Shown here: one piece after another, positions 42,924 to 51,844 of the stretch | Layout: the number at the start of each line of letters is the position of its first letter | Position numbering within the stretch: the stretch's first letter is position 1 | Source of the DNA: Adhaeribacter aquaticus DSM 16391 | Lineage (GTDB): Bacteria > Bacteroidota > Bacteroidia > Cytophagales > Hymenobacteraceae | Direction: 5' to 3' | NCBI RefSeq assembly: GCF_000473365.1 | Contig: NZ_KI421517.1 | Coordinates: 3,882,001 to 3,946,000 of the forward strand | Length of the DNA stretch: 64,000 nucleotides | The notes under the pieces: model-generated | Told to the model about the DNA's origin: nothing | Seen by the model: only the letters and a program-made list of their open reading frames with translations | Database searches by the model: none | Position numbers and translations under genes: made by a program

Positions 42924-44549
42924 ATGAAGAAGATATATATATCCTTTGCTCTTGCGGTACTTTTAGCTGGAGCCAGTAGTTGCGATAAGGACTTCGAACA
43001 AATAAATACCAGCCCGGTACTGGCCCAATCCACCAATCCACTTTACCTGTTTACCGGTGCTCAATTTAATGGCAGCAATTATCCGCTGCACCATTATGGC
43101 CCGCAAATAGTTCAACATTTTCATACGCCTTTTACCGGTACCCTGGAAGGCGGCAACCATAATGTAAACGTTGACCAAAACTCCAGCGAGACGTTTAATG
43201 CCCTTTTTGCTAATCCCATTCGGAGTCTCGTTACTATTATAGAAATGACCAAAGGGAATCCGCTGCAAATAAACCTGAACAGCATGGCTCGCATTCTAAA
43301 AGCCTACTATTATATGGAATTAGTGGATACCTACGGCGACGTAGCTTACTTTAATGCAGGTCAGGGATTTGCAACGGGTAACTGGACACCGGCCCTGGAT
43401 GATCAAAAAGCTATTTATGAAGATCCGACCCGCGGTATTTTATTTGAATTGCAGGATGCCACCGATAAATTAAATACCAATACCAGCAACAGTGCGCCCG
43501 GAGGCGGCACCGCGGGCAACCATGATATTTTTTTCCGCGGAAACGTAGGGCAATGGCGAAGGTTAGGTAATTCTTTATTGTTGCGGGCCGGAATGCGGTA
43601 TACAGAACTAGATCAGAATAAAGCAAAAGCTGTAATTGCGGTTGCCTTAAAACCAGACAGAGGAGGCGTGATGACCTCAAATACTGATAATGCCAAAGTC
43701 TCCTTTTTTGCGCCTTCATTCAATAACCCGGTTTCGCAGGCACTGACGGGATCAGAAAGGGCCAATTATTATGCTGGACAGCCTTTGGTAAATTTCTTTA
43801 AAGCCAATAATGATCCGCGGGCACAATACATAGTAGTGAAATATTCGGATGCCGGTAGTGCCGGCGGAGGAACCATGACTACTACTTTATCGGAGCAAGT
43901 GGGCGCACCGGTTGGCTTTACCCAGGGAAATTTACCTGCTCCGCCGGCCGGCGGTTACTCCCGCTTAAGACGCAATACCGTATTAGACCAATCGGCACCT
44001 ATTTATTATGTGACCTATGCCCAAACCCAGCTTTTACTGGCCGATGCCACCCAGCGAGGATTTTTAGGAGCGCCCGACCCGGTAGCAGCTAAAAATTACT
44101 ACGAAACCGGCATAAAAGCGCACATGGATCAAATGCGGGATTATAATGCCAATATCGTAAACATTACGGATGCTCAAAAAGCCGCCTACTTAATGCAAAC
44201 CGGAGATCCAACCAATTCTGACCCGGTGGCCCGGGTAGGTGTATTGTATGACCTAACCAATGCAGAAAAGGCCCTTGAACAAATAAATACGCAATATTGG
44301 GTAGCTTCTTTTGGCAGTTGGTACGAAGCCTGGTCCAATTTCAGAAGAACGGAATATCCCCGCTTAACCCCAATGAATTATTCGGGAGCTGATCCGTCTA
44401 CCACGCCAAACTCTCCGGCCAAAGGATTTATCCGCCGTTTACAATATCCAAACCGGGAGTTATCGGTGAATGCCGCCAGTGTAAATGAAGCAATCAAACG
44501 TATGGGAGGCAATAATTTAGGAACCCGCATATTCTGGGATAAATTATAG
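42924..44549 (+). CDS. SusD/RagB-family surface lipoprotein
   Basis: The protein has 541 residues with a lipoprotein signal ending in LLAGASSC (lipobox Cys20). The sequence after the Cys (DKDFEQINTSPVLAQ) and the TPR-like helices (LNSMARILKAYYYMELVDTYGDV) fit the SusD-like 2 subgroup. It caps the SusC barrel and delivers ligand. It follows SusC by 26 bases, the normal spacing for the pair, and a terminator comes after. Confidence 0.94.
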   Translation: MKKIYISFALAVLLAGASSCDKDFEQINTSPVLAQSTNPLYLFTGAQFNGSNYPLHHYGPQIVQHFHTPFTGTLEGGNHNVNVDQNSSETFNALFANPIRSLVTIIEMTKGNPLQINLNSMARILKAYYYMELVDTYGDVAYFNAGQGFATGNWTPALDDQKAIYEDPTRGILFELQDATDKLNTNTSNSAPGGGTAGNHDIFFRGNVGQWRRLGNSLLLRAGMRYTELDQNKAKAVIAVALKPDRGGVMTSNTDNAKVSFFAPSFNNPVSQALTGSERANYYAGQPLVNFFKANNDPRAQYIVVKYSDAGSAGGGTMTTTLSEQVGAPVGFTQGNLPAPPAGGYSRLRRNTVLDQSAPIYYVTYAQTQLLLADATQRGFLGAPDPVAAKNYYETGIKAHMDQMRDYNANIVNITDAQKAAYLMQTGDPTNSDPVARVGVLYDLTNAEKALEQINTQYWVASFGSWYEAWSNFRRTEYPRLTPMNYSGADPSTTPNSPAKGFIRRLQYPNRELSVNAASVNEAIKRMGGNNLGTRIFWDKL

Positions 44550-44582
44550 ACCAGACTAATTATTGGCCGTAAATTGAAAGAG

Positions 44583-44620
44583 GCTCCGGTAGAATAAGTT
44601 AATTCTTACTGGAGCTTTTT
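44583..44620 (+). terminator. Terminator of the susCD operon
   Basis: A 10-bp stem including two G-T pairs (44583-44592 with 44606-44615) is followed by five T. It lies 33 bases after the SusD stop. Confidence 0.75.
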
Positions 44621-44818
44621 GTTTTATAAAGGCTATCCTAGTAAATCAGGAGGTATAAGTATTTATTCCTCGATACGCTTTGGTTTCAAAGAATTTAAAA
44701 TTAAAGCATTTGAATACATTTAAAATTATCTAAAAAAAAATGGTTTTAGAATAGGTAAATTATAGAATTTTCACTTTAATAGTTATTTTAAGTTCTGAAA
44801 CAGATTTTCTAAACCAGA

Positions 44819-45778
44819 ATGATGCAAATTATCATAACCGGAGGAGGTGGCTTTTTAGGTCAGCGGCTTGCTAAAGCCCTTCTGAAAAGCGAAGAAGCAT
44901 TTACGGAATTGCTTTTAGTAGATATAGTGGAGCCTGCTAATCCTTCAGCCGATGGCCGGGTTAAATGCCTGCAACTGGATTTAGCCCAGTCCGGTGCCGC
45001 CGAGTCTTTAATAACCCAAAATACTTCTGTTGTTTTTCATTTAGCTGCCATCGTAAGCAGCCACGCCGAAAACGATTTTGATTTAGGCTGGAAAATAAAC
45101 CTGGATGTTACCCGTCAGCTACTGGAAGCCTGCCGGCATACCAAACCCGGTATTCGTTTTGTGTTCTCCAGTTCGCTGGCTGTTTTTGGCGGCGATTTGC
45201 CGGAAACAGTAACCGATATGACTGCGGTAACACCCCGCTCTTCTTACGGTGCTCAGAAAGCTATGGGCGAGTTGCTGGTAAACGATTATGCCCGCAAAGG
45301 TTTGGTGGATGGCCGGGTGGTGCGGCTGCCTACTATTTGTGTTCGTCCTGGCAAGCCCAACCTGGCGGCCTCTTCTTTTGTTAGCAGCATCATCCGGGAG
45401 CCTTTGCAAGGCGAAACAGCCATATGCCCGGTTTCTCCGGAATTAGCGCTTTGGCTTTCCAGTCCCGATACGGTCATCCGGAACCTGATTCATGCGGCCA
45501 AACTGGAGGAAAGCGAATTTGGTGGCTGGCGGACCGTAAATTTGCCGGGTATAGGGGTTACCGTAAATCAGATGCTGGAATCGCTGGAAAAGCAAACAGA
45601 TGCCGAAACCCTGGCGCGGGTAAAATTTGAGCCCAACGAAGCCATAAACCGGATTGTCAGCAGTTGGCCAGGCACTATAGATAACAGCCGGGCCCTGGCC
45701 CTGGGGTTTCAGGTAGACAAAAATTTTGATGTATTTATAGAGCAGTATAGAAAGCAGGATTTGCAACAAATAGTATGA
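44819..45778 (+). CDS. denD: D-erythronate dehydrogenase-like SDR enzyme
   Basis: The protein has 319 residues. The extended-SDR loop GGGGFLG (residues 8-14) and YxxxK pair (SSYGAQKAMGE) are complete. Segments RVVRLPTICVRPGKPNLAASSFVSSIIREPLQGE and AICPV are the DenD signature, not general epimerase features. DenD oxidises D-erythronate to 2-oxo-tetronate with NAD in the four-carbon acid sugar pathway. The next gene is a GntP permease overlapping by four bases (ATGA), and the convergent kinase gene lies beyond it. Together they mark a tetronate pathway. Confidence 0.88.
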   Translation: MMQIIITGGGGFLGQRLAKALLKSEEAFTELLLVDIVEPANPSADGRVKCLQLDLAQSGAAESLITQNTSVVFHLAAIVSSHAENDFDLGWKINLDVTRQLLEACRHTKPGIRFVFSSSLAVFGGDLPETVTDMTAVTPRSSYGAQKAMGELLVNDYARKGLVDGRVVRLPTICVRPGKPNLAASSFVSSIIREPLQGETAICPVSPELALWLSSPDTVIRNLIHAAKLEESEFGGWRTVNLPGIGVTVNQMLESLEKQTDAETLARVKFEPNEAINRIVSSWPGTIDNSRALALGFQVDKNFDVFIEQYRKQDLQQIV

Positions 45779-47268
45779 CCGCTATTCCCTTGCCCATTAT
45801 TGGCTTAGTTACCGCCGTGTTTGTGCTGATATTCCTGGTAATGCGCACCAAAGTGCATGTCCTGATTGCTATGCTCATAGCCGCCTCTATTGCGGGGGTA
45901 ATGGGTGGCATGTCGCTGGATGATACTTTGGGAGCCATCACGAAGGGATTTGGTTCTACGCTGGGCAGTATAGGCATTGTAATAGGATTAGGCGTCATGA
46001 TGGGAAGAGTTTTGGAAGTAACGGGAGCGGCCGAACAGATTGCTTATAGCTTTATTAAATGGTTAGGTAAGCGGCGGGAAGAGTGGGCCCTGGCTTTTAC
46101 GGGGTACCTGGTCAGTATTCCTATTTTTGTGGATTCGGCTTTTGTGATATTGTACCCGGTAACGAAAGCTTTGGCCAAAAAAGGAAACCGTTCATTACTG
46201 GCCTTAGGAGTTGCTTTGGCAGGAGGCCTGGTAATTACGCATTCTACTGTTCCGCCCACCCCGGGACCTCTGGGAGTAGCGGGGTTATTTAACGTGGAAG
46301 TGGGATCCATGATGTTGTTGGGTTTATGTTTAAGCATACCTTGTTTATTAGGAGTAGTATTTTATGCGCAATGGCTGGAGAAAAAATATCCTGATTTAGC
46401 TGATGGTAATGGTGTGGCGGAAAGTTTTGAAGCAATTCAGGAAAATTATTTAAGAGGAAAGGAAACTAAACAGTTACCAAGTTTGCTGCTGTCGTTGCTG
46501 CCCATTGTAGTACCCATTGTACTTATTTTTCTGGATGCCATTTTTGGTGCTTTTCCGGGACTTACTTCTCAGGCAGGTAAAACCGGGGAGGTGCTGGTTC
46601 AGCTTTTTAACTTTTTGGGAGCCCCCATTATAGCACTCTCCATAAGTACCTTGCTAGCCGTTTATACTTTAATGCCCCACCTGGATAAGCATACCGTTAG
46701 TACTCAACTGGAAGCCGGCTTGCAATCAGCTGGCATTATTTTAATGGTAACCGGTGCTGGTGGGGCTTTGGGCACCGTCGTACGCGATAGTGGTGCCGGC
46801 TCCCAGCTAGCCAGCCAAATTGCCAGTTTACCTATTTCCCCCATCATGATTCCTTTTGTGGTAGCTACTTTGGTGCGGCTGATTCAGGGGTCCGGCACCG
46901 TAGCCATGGTAACAGCCGGCTCAATTTGTGCTCCTGTTTTAGCGCAGGTACCAGGCGTAAATATGCTCTTTGCTGCCCAGGCGGCAACCATGGGTTCCTT
47001 GTTTTTTAGTTATTTCAACGATAGTATGTTTTGGGTAGTAAACCGCATGATGGGCATAAAGGAGGTAAAGCAGCAAATGTTAACCTGGTCGGTGACGACC
47101 ACCATTGCCTGGGCTATTGGGGGAAGCAGCATTGCTTTACTTAATCTGATTTTTAGCGCTGATGGTAATTTTTTAGATCCGTTTTTTCCTTTGCTGGTTT
47201 TGGTAGTTATCCTGTTTTTTGCCCGTCGGCAGGCTACCCAGGTGGTAAGCATTTCCAAAGCTTCTTAA
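45775..47268 (+). CDS. GntP-family sugar-acid permease
   Basis: The protein has 497 residues, about 12 helices, opening TAIPLPIIGLVTAVFVLIFLV. GntP features include GFGSTLGSIGIVIGLGVMMG, SIPIFVDSAFVILYPV, and HSTVPPTPGPLGVAGLFN. It is a proton symporter for gluconate-like acids; with DenD in front the cargo is more likely erythronate or threonate. Its start codon overlaps the DenD stop (ATGA), which implies translational coupling and tight co-expression. Confidence 0.9.
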   Translation: MTAIPLPIIGLVTAVFVLIFLVMRTKVHVLIAMLIAASIAGVMGGMSLDDTLGAITKGFGSTLGSIGIVIGLGVMMGRVLEVTGAAEQIAYSFIKWLGKRREEWALAFTGYLVSIPIFVDSAFVILYPVTKALAKKGNRSLLALGVALAGGLVITHSTVPPTPGPLGVAGLFNVEVGSMMLLGLCLSIPCLLGVVFYAQWLEKKYPDLADGNGVAESFEAIQENYLRGKETKQLPSLLLSLLPIVVPIVLIFLDAIFGAFPGLTSQAGKTGEVLVQLFNFLGAPIIALSISTLLAVYTLMPHLDKHTVSTQLEAGLQSAGIILMVTGAGGALGTVVRDSGAGSQLASQIASLPISPIMIPFVVATLVRLIQGSGTVAMVTAGSICAPVLAQVPGVNMLFAAQAATMGSLFFSYFNDSMFWVVNRMMGIKEVKQQMLTWSVTTTIAWAIGGSSIALLNLIFSADGNFLDPFFPLLVLVVILFFARRQATQVVSISKAS

Positions 47269-47292
47269 AGGCTTGTAGGTTTTACAGCCTTT
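47267..47292. terminator. Hairpin between convergent permease and kinase genes
   Basis: AAAGGCT (47267-47273) pairs with AGCCTTT (47286-47292), extended by TGTA with TACA inside. It overlaps the permease stop codon; there is no clear T-run, so it is weak. Confidence 0.45.
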
Positions 47293-47299
47293 GCTAAAC

Positions 47300-48685
47300 C
47301 TAGTCTCCTTTTAATTTTTTCCAGGCTTCGGCTAAAGCGGTATGGTCACCTACATTGCCAGGAAAAACAACATATATCAGGTGCGGAAACTTACTTTTCT
47401 CATCCATTTTCCAGACAGGAACCCCTGGTAATATTTGCCCCATAATTAAAGCTTTTTCAGCCTGAAGTCCTTTTGTAGCCAGGTCGCTGGATGTAATACC
47501 GCCTTTGGCCACCAAAAACCGGGGACGAACAGTTAAACTTTGGACAATGTGCACCAGGAAATTGGAAACCAGGCTATTTATTCTAAGATTGCTCTCTGCA
47601 TCCTGGCCGGTTTGTAAATCCCGGCTGGTATATATCACGACATCGGTTTCGGCCGCAAGAAGTTCATTTGTTTGGTTTATAATGGAAGTGGCATAAGTCG
47701 CGGAAGCTTGAGGGGCCTGCAGGAGGGATGGAACATTTACCTCGATAGGGTAATGGGTTTTCTGCTTAAGTAAATATTCCAGCTGGGCAGTGGTTTTGGG
47801 AACGTAAGACCCAACTACAACTAAAGACCCATGTTTATTCTCCGTTCTAGCCTCTGGTTTAAAAACTTTGCCCGGTGCCATACCTGCCCGAATGGGTACA
47901 AAGGTAGCCGAAGACCGGTAAACAAAATTCTGACCCTGTTTCTCCGCCAACAATACGCCATGAGCAAATACTTCTAAATCCTTATTAGAGGCGGCATTTA
48001 CAATACATACCTGTCCGGAATGACAGGTTGCCAGTTTTTGCCGGATTTTCTCTGGCCCGCCCAACCTAATATCTTCCAGGGAAAAAGAAATGACTTCTGC
48101 TGCTTTTACTTGGCCTTTGGTTTTTTCTTCTACCCATTCTTTCAGGTTAGAATGAGTATAGCCGAAAACTTTATCCTGGGCAAACGGGGTGTTTGCTACT
48201 GGCACCCACTCGCCTTGTTCTTTAAGGTAATGGATATCGTTTATGGTGTACCGCCCACCCTCAATAAAAGCGGGTAATAGAATCCAAACAGCTTCTCCTA
48301 ACTCCATGGCCTGGGCTAGTGCAGTTACTTCTGCCGGGAAATGGCCGCGTAAGGTAGAATCGCTCCGGCTTATTACAACAACCTCCTGTGAACTTAATTG
48401 GGAAGCTTCTTTTAAATTTTGCCCGATTTCTAAAGTAAGCCGGACGGCAGCCGGTTCCGGTAAACTCCGGGAATTCGTCAGAATAAATAAAACAGAAGGC
48501 TTCTTTTGCAATTCTTCTACCAGTAAAGGAACCTGCCAGGAAGTAAGTACGGTAACATCATAAGAGGTTTGCGTTCCGGTGGGGTCATCGTCCAGAACTA
48601 CCAGGGTTTTACCTAAGCTTAGAAATTCTTCCCGTATGGCAGGTAACAGTTCTCCAGAATATTCTGCCGGTAGTTGATCTATCAT
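47300..48685 (-). CDS. otnK: Four-carbon acid sugar kinase (OtnK-type)
   Basis: The protein has 461 residues. The N-terminal DUF1537 domain holds the hallmark LVVLDDDPTGTQTSYDV and ISRSDSTLRGHFPAE. The nucleotide-binding C-terminal domain has VAKGGITSSDLATKGL and GQILPGVPVW. It phosphorylates a 2-oxo or 3-oxo tetronate or a related four-carbon acid. It faces the DenD/permease operon and completes uptake, oxidation and phosphorylation. The usual isomerase (OtnI) and aldolase/decarboxylase (OtnC) genes are not in the window, so those steps must be encoded elsewhere or the route differs. Confidence 0.88.
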   Translation of the reverse strand: MIDQLPAEYSGELLPAIREEFLSLGKTLVVLDDDPTGTQTSYDVTVLTSWQVPLLVEELQKKPSVLFILTNSRSLPEPAAVRLTLEIGQNLKEASQLSSQEVVVISRSDSTLRGHFPAEVTALAQAMELGEAVWILLPAFIEGGRYTINDIHYLKEQGEWVPVANTPFAQDKVFGYTHSNLKEWVEEKTKGQVKAAEVISFSLEDIRLGGPEKIRQKLATCHSGQVCIVNAASNKDLEVFAHGVLLAEKQGQNFVYRSSATFVPIRAGMAPGKVFKPEARTENKHGSLVVVGSYVPKTTAQLEYLLKQKTHYPIEVNVPSLLQAPQASATYATSIINQTNELLAAETDVVIYTSRDLQTGQDAESNLRINSLVSNFLVHIVQSLTVRPRFLVAKGGITSSDLATKGLQAEKALIMGQILPGVPVWKMDEKSKFPHLIYVVFPGNVGDHTALAEAWKKLKGD

Positions 48686-48936
48686 AAAAAAGCAATTCTA
48701 TGTCGGTTTTAAAAGTTTATAACCTGGTTGTAAGCTAGGGAAAAAATAGTAAAAACGATATAGAAGCTTTAAAAGAAGATATCTCCTTCAGCCACTTTTA
48801 AAAAACGGAACCTTAATTTACTTTGGTTAAACCAGGGGGTAGGAAAGAAGGTGAAATATACCAATAATGTTTAACCCAGAATGCGGGTAAGAGCTTGCTA
48901 AAAAATTTAGATTATAAGGTAAGGAAACTTTTCTGG

Positions 48937-48967
48937 TTGTTATTGGCTTTATTAATCTATAGATTTG
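48937..48967 (+). promoter_or_regulatory. Bacteroidota-type promoter of the ArsR-like gene
   Basis: TTG (48937-48939) and TAGATTTG (48960-48967) are separated by 20 bases, matching the Bacteroidota -33/-7 pattern (TTTG or TTG, then TAnnTTTG). The ATG at 48991 follows by 23 bases. Confidence 0.65.
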
Positions 48968-48990
48968 CATTTATCAATATATCAGCAGAA

Positions 48991-49260
48991 ATGGAATTAA
49001 AGCAGGTTGAAAAAATAGCCAAAGCCTTAGGGGATATAAACCGGCTAAAAATTCTGCAGTACATGCACCAGCACGATGGTAGGGTAGAGTGTATGGAACT
49101 TGGCAATATTATAAATCTGGCGCAGCCTTCAATCAGTCACCACATAAAAAAGTTAACGGAAGCCGGTTTAATTGAGCCGCAAAAGGATGGCCGTTACTAC
49201 CTGTATACCCTTAACCAAACTACGTGGCAGGAGTATGTACAGGCTATACAAACACTTTAA
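48991..49260 (+). CDS. ArsR-type winged-helix regulator
   Basis: The ATG at 48991 fits the promoter and gives 89 residues; the longer frame from 48895 adds a hydrophobic stretch that overlaps the promoter. The winged helix runs through LGDINRLKILQYMHQHD, AQPSISHHIKKLTEAGLI and a wing DGRYYLY. The metal-site motif ELCVC of metal-responsive ArsR proteins is absent (here ECMELG), so it may sense another signal. The oxidoreductase gene starts 57 bases downstream, with an inverted repeat between them, which suggests local control. Confidence 0.82.
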   Translation: MELKQVEKIAKALGDINRLKILQYMHQHDGRVECMELGNIINLAQPSISHHIKKLTEAGLIEPQKDGRYYLYTLNQTTWQEYVQAIQTL

Positions 49261-49284
49261 GTAATAAAAATTTTAGTTAATCAA

Positions 49285-49297
49285 TCGAAACTTTCGA
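49285..49297. promoter_or_regulatory. Inverted repeat, candidate ArsR operator
   Basis: TCGAAA (49285-49290), C, TTTCGA (49292-49297) is an exact dyad with one central base, 20 bases before the ATG of the oxidoreductase. It lies in the ArsR-to-oxidoreductase spacer. It may be the regulator's binding site; no direct evidence. Confidence 0.45.
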
Positions 49298-49317
49298 ATA
49301 TATAAATATAAGTAAAG

Positions 49318-50358
49318 ATGCAAACGCATAAAAAGCTTTCCGATATAGATTTATCCGTACTGGATTTAGTAACCATTACCGCCGGCGGTACACCGGCTAA
49401 AGCCATGCACAACAGTTTAGACCTGGCGCAGCATACCGAAAACTGGGGCTACAAACGCTTCTGGCTGGCAGAACACCATAACATGAAAAGCATTGCCAGT
49501 ACTGCTACAGCAGTCTTAATAGGCCATATAGCTGGTGGCACGTCTAAAATACGGGTGGGCTCCGGAGGCATTATGTTGCCTAATCATGCGCCCTTGGTAG
49601 TAGCCGAGCAGTTTGGTACTTTAGAGTCGCTTTACCCGGGCCGGATAGATTTGGGTTTAGGCCGCGCCCCCGGTACCGACCAGGTTACAGCCATGGCTTT
49701 ACGGCGCCACTTAAATGGCTCGGTAGATGATTTCCCTAATAATGTAATGGAGTTGCAGAATTATTTTGCTCCGGCTGATCCTAAAGCCCGCGTGCGGGCC
49801 ATTCCTGGGGAAGGGCTACAAATACCCATCTGGTTATTGGGTTCCAGTACCTTTAGTGCGCAATTAGCGGGTATGTTAGGGCTGCCTTTTGCATTTGCCA
49901 GCCATTTTGCTCCAGCCTTATTAGATTCGGCTCTAAAAATTTATCGCGATAGCTTCCGGCCTTCCGAAAGTTTATCAGAGCCGAAAGCACTGGCTTGTGT
50001 AAATGTAGTGGCGGCCGATACCGACGAAGAAGCCAACAGATTAGCTACTTCTTTGTATTTATTTGCTTTGGGAGTAGTTCGGGGTAATACCATGCCGCTG
50101 CAGGCACCAGTGGATGACGTAGACCTGTACTGGGATGGAAACGAGCGATACGCCGTGGAGCAAATGTTCCGGTACGCTTTCGTAGGCGGACCTCAAACAA
50201 TAGAAAACGAGCTGCAGAAGTTTCTGGATCAAACGCAGGTAGATGAAATAATGGTAGTATCCCATATTTACGATCATGCGGCTCGCCTGCGATCTTATGA
50301 AATACTTTCCCGCCTTCAGCAAGAGCAGCAGGTAAAAGCAAGCTTAGCTAACTTGTAA
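49318..50358 (+). CDS. LLM-class flavin-dependent oxidoreductase
   Basis: The protein has 346 residues in a TIM-barrel. The luciferase-like signature is [15 protein letters not shown] and [24 protein letters not shown], with [10 protein letters not shown] further on. This is the MsnO8-like group, which uses reduced FMN supplied by a separate reductase. The substrate is unknown. It follows the ArsR-type gene closely on the same strand and probably forms a regulated pair with it. A long hairpin lies downstream. Confidence 0.9.
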   Translation: MQTHKKLSDIDLSVLDLVTITAGGTPAKAMHNSLDLAQHTENWGYKRFWLAEHHNMKSIASTATAVLIGHIAGGTSKIRVGSGGIMLPNHAPLVVAEQFGTLESLYPGRIDLGLGRAPGTDQVTAMALRRHLNGSVDDFPNNVMELQNYFAPADPKARVRAIPGEGLQIPIWLLGSSTFSAQLAGMLGLPFAFASHFAPALLDSALKIYRDSFRPSESLSEPKALACVNVVAADTDEEANRLATSLYLFALGVVRGNTMPLQAPVDDVDLYWDGNERYAVEQMFRYAFVGGPQTIENELQKFLDQTQVDEIMVVSHIYDHAARLRSYEILSRLQQEQQVKASLANL

Positions 50359-50421
50359 GAATCTCTGGCTTATGCCGGTATTTTACCCCATAAGATCGGC
50401 TTTTCTTATAAGAATCAATAG

Positions 50422-50462
50422 CTCTCCAACTCTGTAAGATATCCTCTTATGGAGTTGGAGAG
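50422..50462 (+). terminator. Hairpin after the oxidoreductase gene
   Basis: CTCTCCAACTC (50422-50432) pairs exactly with GAGTTGGAGAG (50452-50462), and the stem continues with TAAG/CTTA inside. The T tail is poor, so termination strength is uncertain. Confidence 0.6.
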
Positions 50463-50980
50463 TTCTTGTTTGGATTATTTTCTAATATACGATACTGCAT
50501 ATGTAAACTGATTTAAACCAGATTAAAGAGAATATAAAATGTTAGTAATTAATAATATAAATTATTGATTTTAGCAATATATCAGTTGTTGTTTCTAGGT
50601 CTTTTATCTGACCGCACTTGGTAACATTACAGGATAAACTTATTGTTAAATTTAAGTTTTATTTTAGGCCAAAGCTAATCCTTAAATAATCAGGATATAG
50701 TAGCATGTGGAAAGGATCATGTATCTTTACTTTTGCTATATTCGGAATAACTTAGTATTTCTTAAACATAAGAAGGTGTCTTATGTTTATAATAAAGGTT
50801 TTTCTTAAGAAAATGCAAAGTTACTTAGAGACTAAATATAGAATTTATCATCTTATAAAATACGGTAAATATAAGATAGTGGCTACAGGACAAATAAAGG
50901 GTAATAATAGGCTGCTATTGTGGATAAGCATCTAAATAATAGATTAACAGTAATTAATAACAGGAACTAAATGTAAGGCT
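50463..50980. other. AT-rich region ahead of the SRAP gene
   Basis: A perfect palindrome TTTTCTTAAGAAAA (50800-50813) and an AAACATAAG/CTTATGTTT hairpin (50764-50788) are present. TTAGTAA (50542-50548) and TTAGCAA (50571-50577) resemble half-sites of the operators described below. A 50-codon frame at 50783-50935 lies just before SRAP, but it reads like random AT-rich translation. Confidence 0.45.
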
Positions 50981-51736
50981 ATGTGCGGACGCGCCTCTTT
51001 GGATAAAAAGAAAGTACCGAAAGAACATCGGTTTGCTGCTAAACTGGAAGGAGTACCTTTTGAGAAGAATTTTGATGCCCGGCCATCTCAGCAATTGCCT
51101 GTTATTTTACCCGATGCCGAAAAAGCCCTAATGGCTACCTGGGCATCTCCGGAAAAAGAACCGGATGGCAAGCCCACATTACCCTTTAATGTTCGACAGG
51201 AAAATTTGCTTTTTATTCCGCGCTTTAGAGTCTTACTGCCCCGTAACCGCTGCATTATACCCGTAGATGGCTTTTTTGAGTGGAAAGAAATAGAACCAGA
51301 GGAACCATCCGCTGAACCCGAATCTGATTTAGGCCTGGACTTATTTGGCAACCCGATCCGGAGCCAGGCGCAGAAAGAGCGCTTAAAGAAGACAAAGCCC
51401 CAAAAACAGAAATACCGCTTTACCCAAAAAGACGAAGAACCATTTGGCTTAGCCGGTCTTTGGCGCGAAAGCCTGAACCAGGAAACCGGCGAATTGGCCC
51501 GCTACTTTTCCATTATTACTACCAGTGCCAATAGCGCCGTAATGCCTTACCACGACCGCATGCCGGTTATCTTAACGCCCCAGACCGAAGAAATCTGGAT
51601 GGATAACCGCTTACAGGAAAAACAATGGTACAATGTGCTACAACCTTACGAAAGCCGGTTGATGAACGTAATGGCCATTGACGATTATGAAAGTATGTTA
51701 GGCCATTACGTAGCTCCTAAATTAAATTCTAAATAG
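50981..51736 (+). CDS. SRAP (HMCES/YedK-type) DNA-lesion-binding protein
   Basis: The protein has 251 residues. The mature N-terminal nucleophile Cys2 follows the Met directly (MCGRASL). Other active-site residues are Asn70 in FNVR, Glu100 in GFFEWKE, and His191 in PYHDRMPVIL. SRAP proteins form a stable thiazolidine link to abasic sites in single-stranded DNA. An acidic and then basic insertion of about 45 residues (110-145) separates the two halves. It sits upstream of dinB and a short dnaE, which is a typical SOS-linked context. Confidence 0.92.
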   Translation: MCGRASLDKKKVPKEHRFAAKLEGVPFEKNFDARPSQQLPVILPDAEKALMATWASPEKEPDGKPTLPFNVRQENLLFIPRFRVLLPRNRCIIPVDGFFEWKEIEPEEPSAEPESDLGLDLFGNPIRSQAQKERLKKTKPQKQKYRFTQKDEEPFGLAGLWRESLNQETGELARYFSIITTSANSAVMPYHDRMPVILTPQTEEIWMDNRLQEKQWYNVLQPYESRLMNVMAIDDYESMLGHYVAPKLNSK

Positions 51737-51739
51737 TTA

Positions 51740-51758
51740 TTGCTAAAAATGTTAGTAA
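51740..51758 (+). promoter_or_regulatory. Candidate SOS operator, box 1
   Basis: TTGCTAAAAATGTTAGTAA is an imperfect dyad (TTGCTAA, five bases, TTAGTAA). It is nearly identical to the box at 51814. It lies just after the SRAP stop. Confidence 0.55.
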
Positions 51759-51813
51759 TTATGTGAATAAATAATTCGCATATATATAGCTTTACTATAT
51801 TAAACTTCCGTAT

Positions 51814-51832
51814 TTGCTAAAAATATTAGTAA
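51814..51832 (+). promoter_or_regulatory. Candidate SOS operator, box 2
   Basis: TTGCTAAAAATATTAGTAA differs from box 1 at one of 19 positions and is 74 bases further on. It ends 12 bases before the dinB ATG, an apt place for repression. Confidence 0.6.
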
Positions 51833-51844
51833 ATGTAGAAGTTT

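Noticed and set aside
50783-50935. 50-residue ORF ahead of the SRAP gene
   Set aside because: Lys/Tyr/Ile-rich translation typical of AT-rich DNA; no ribosome binding site; overlaps a perfect palindrome.
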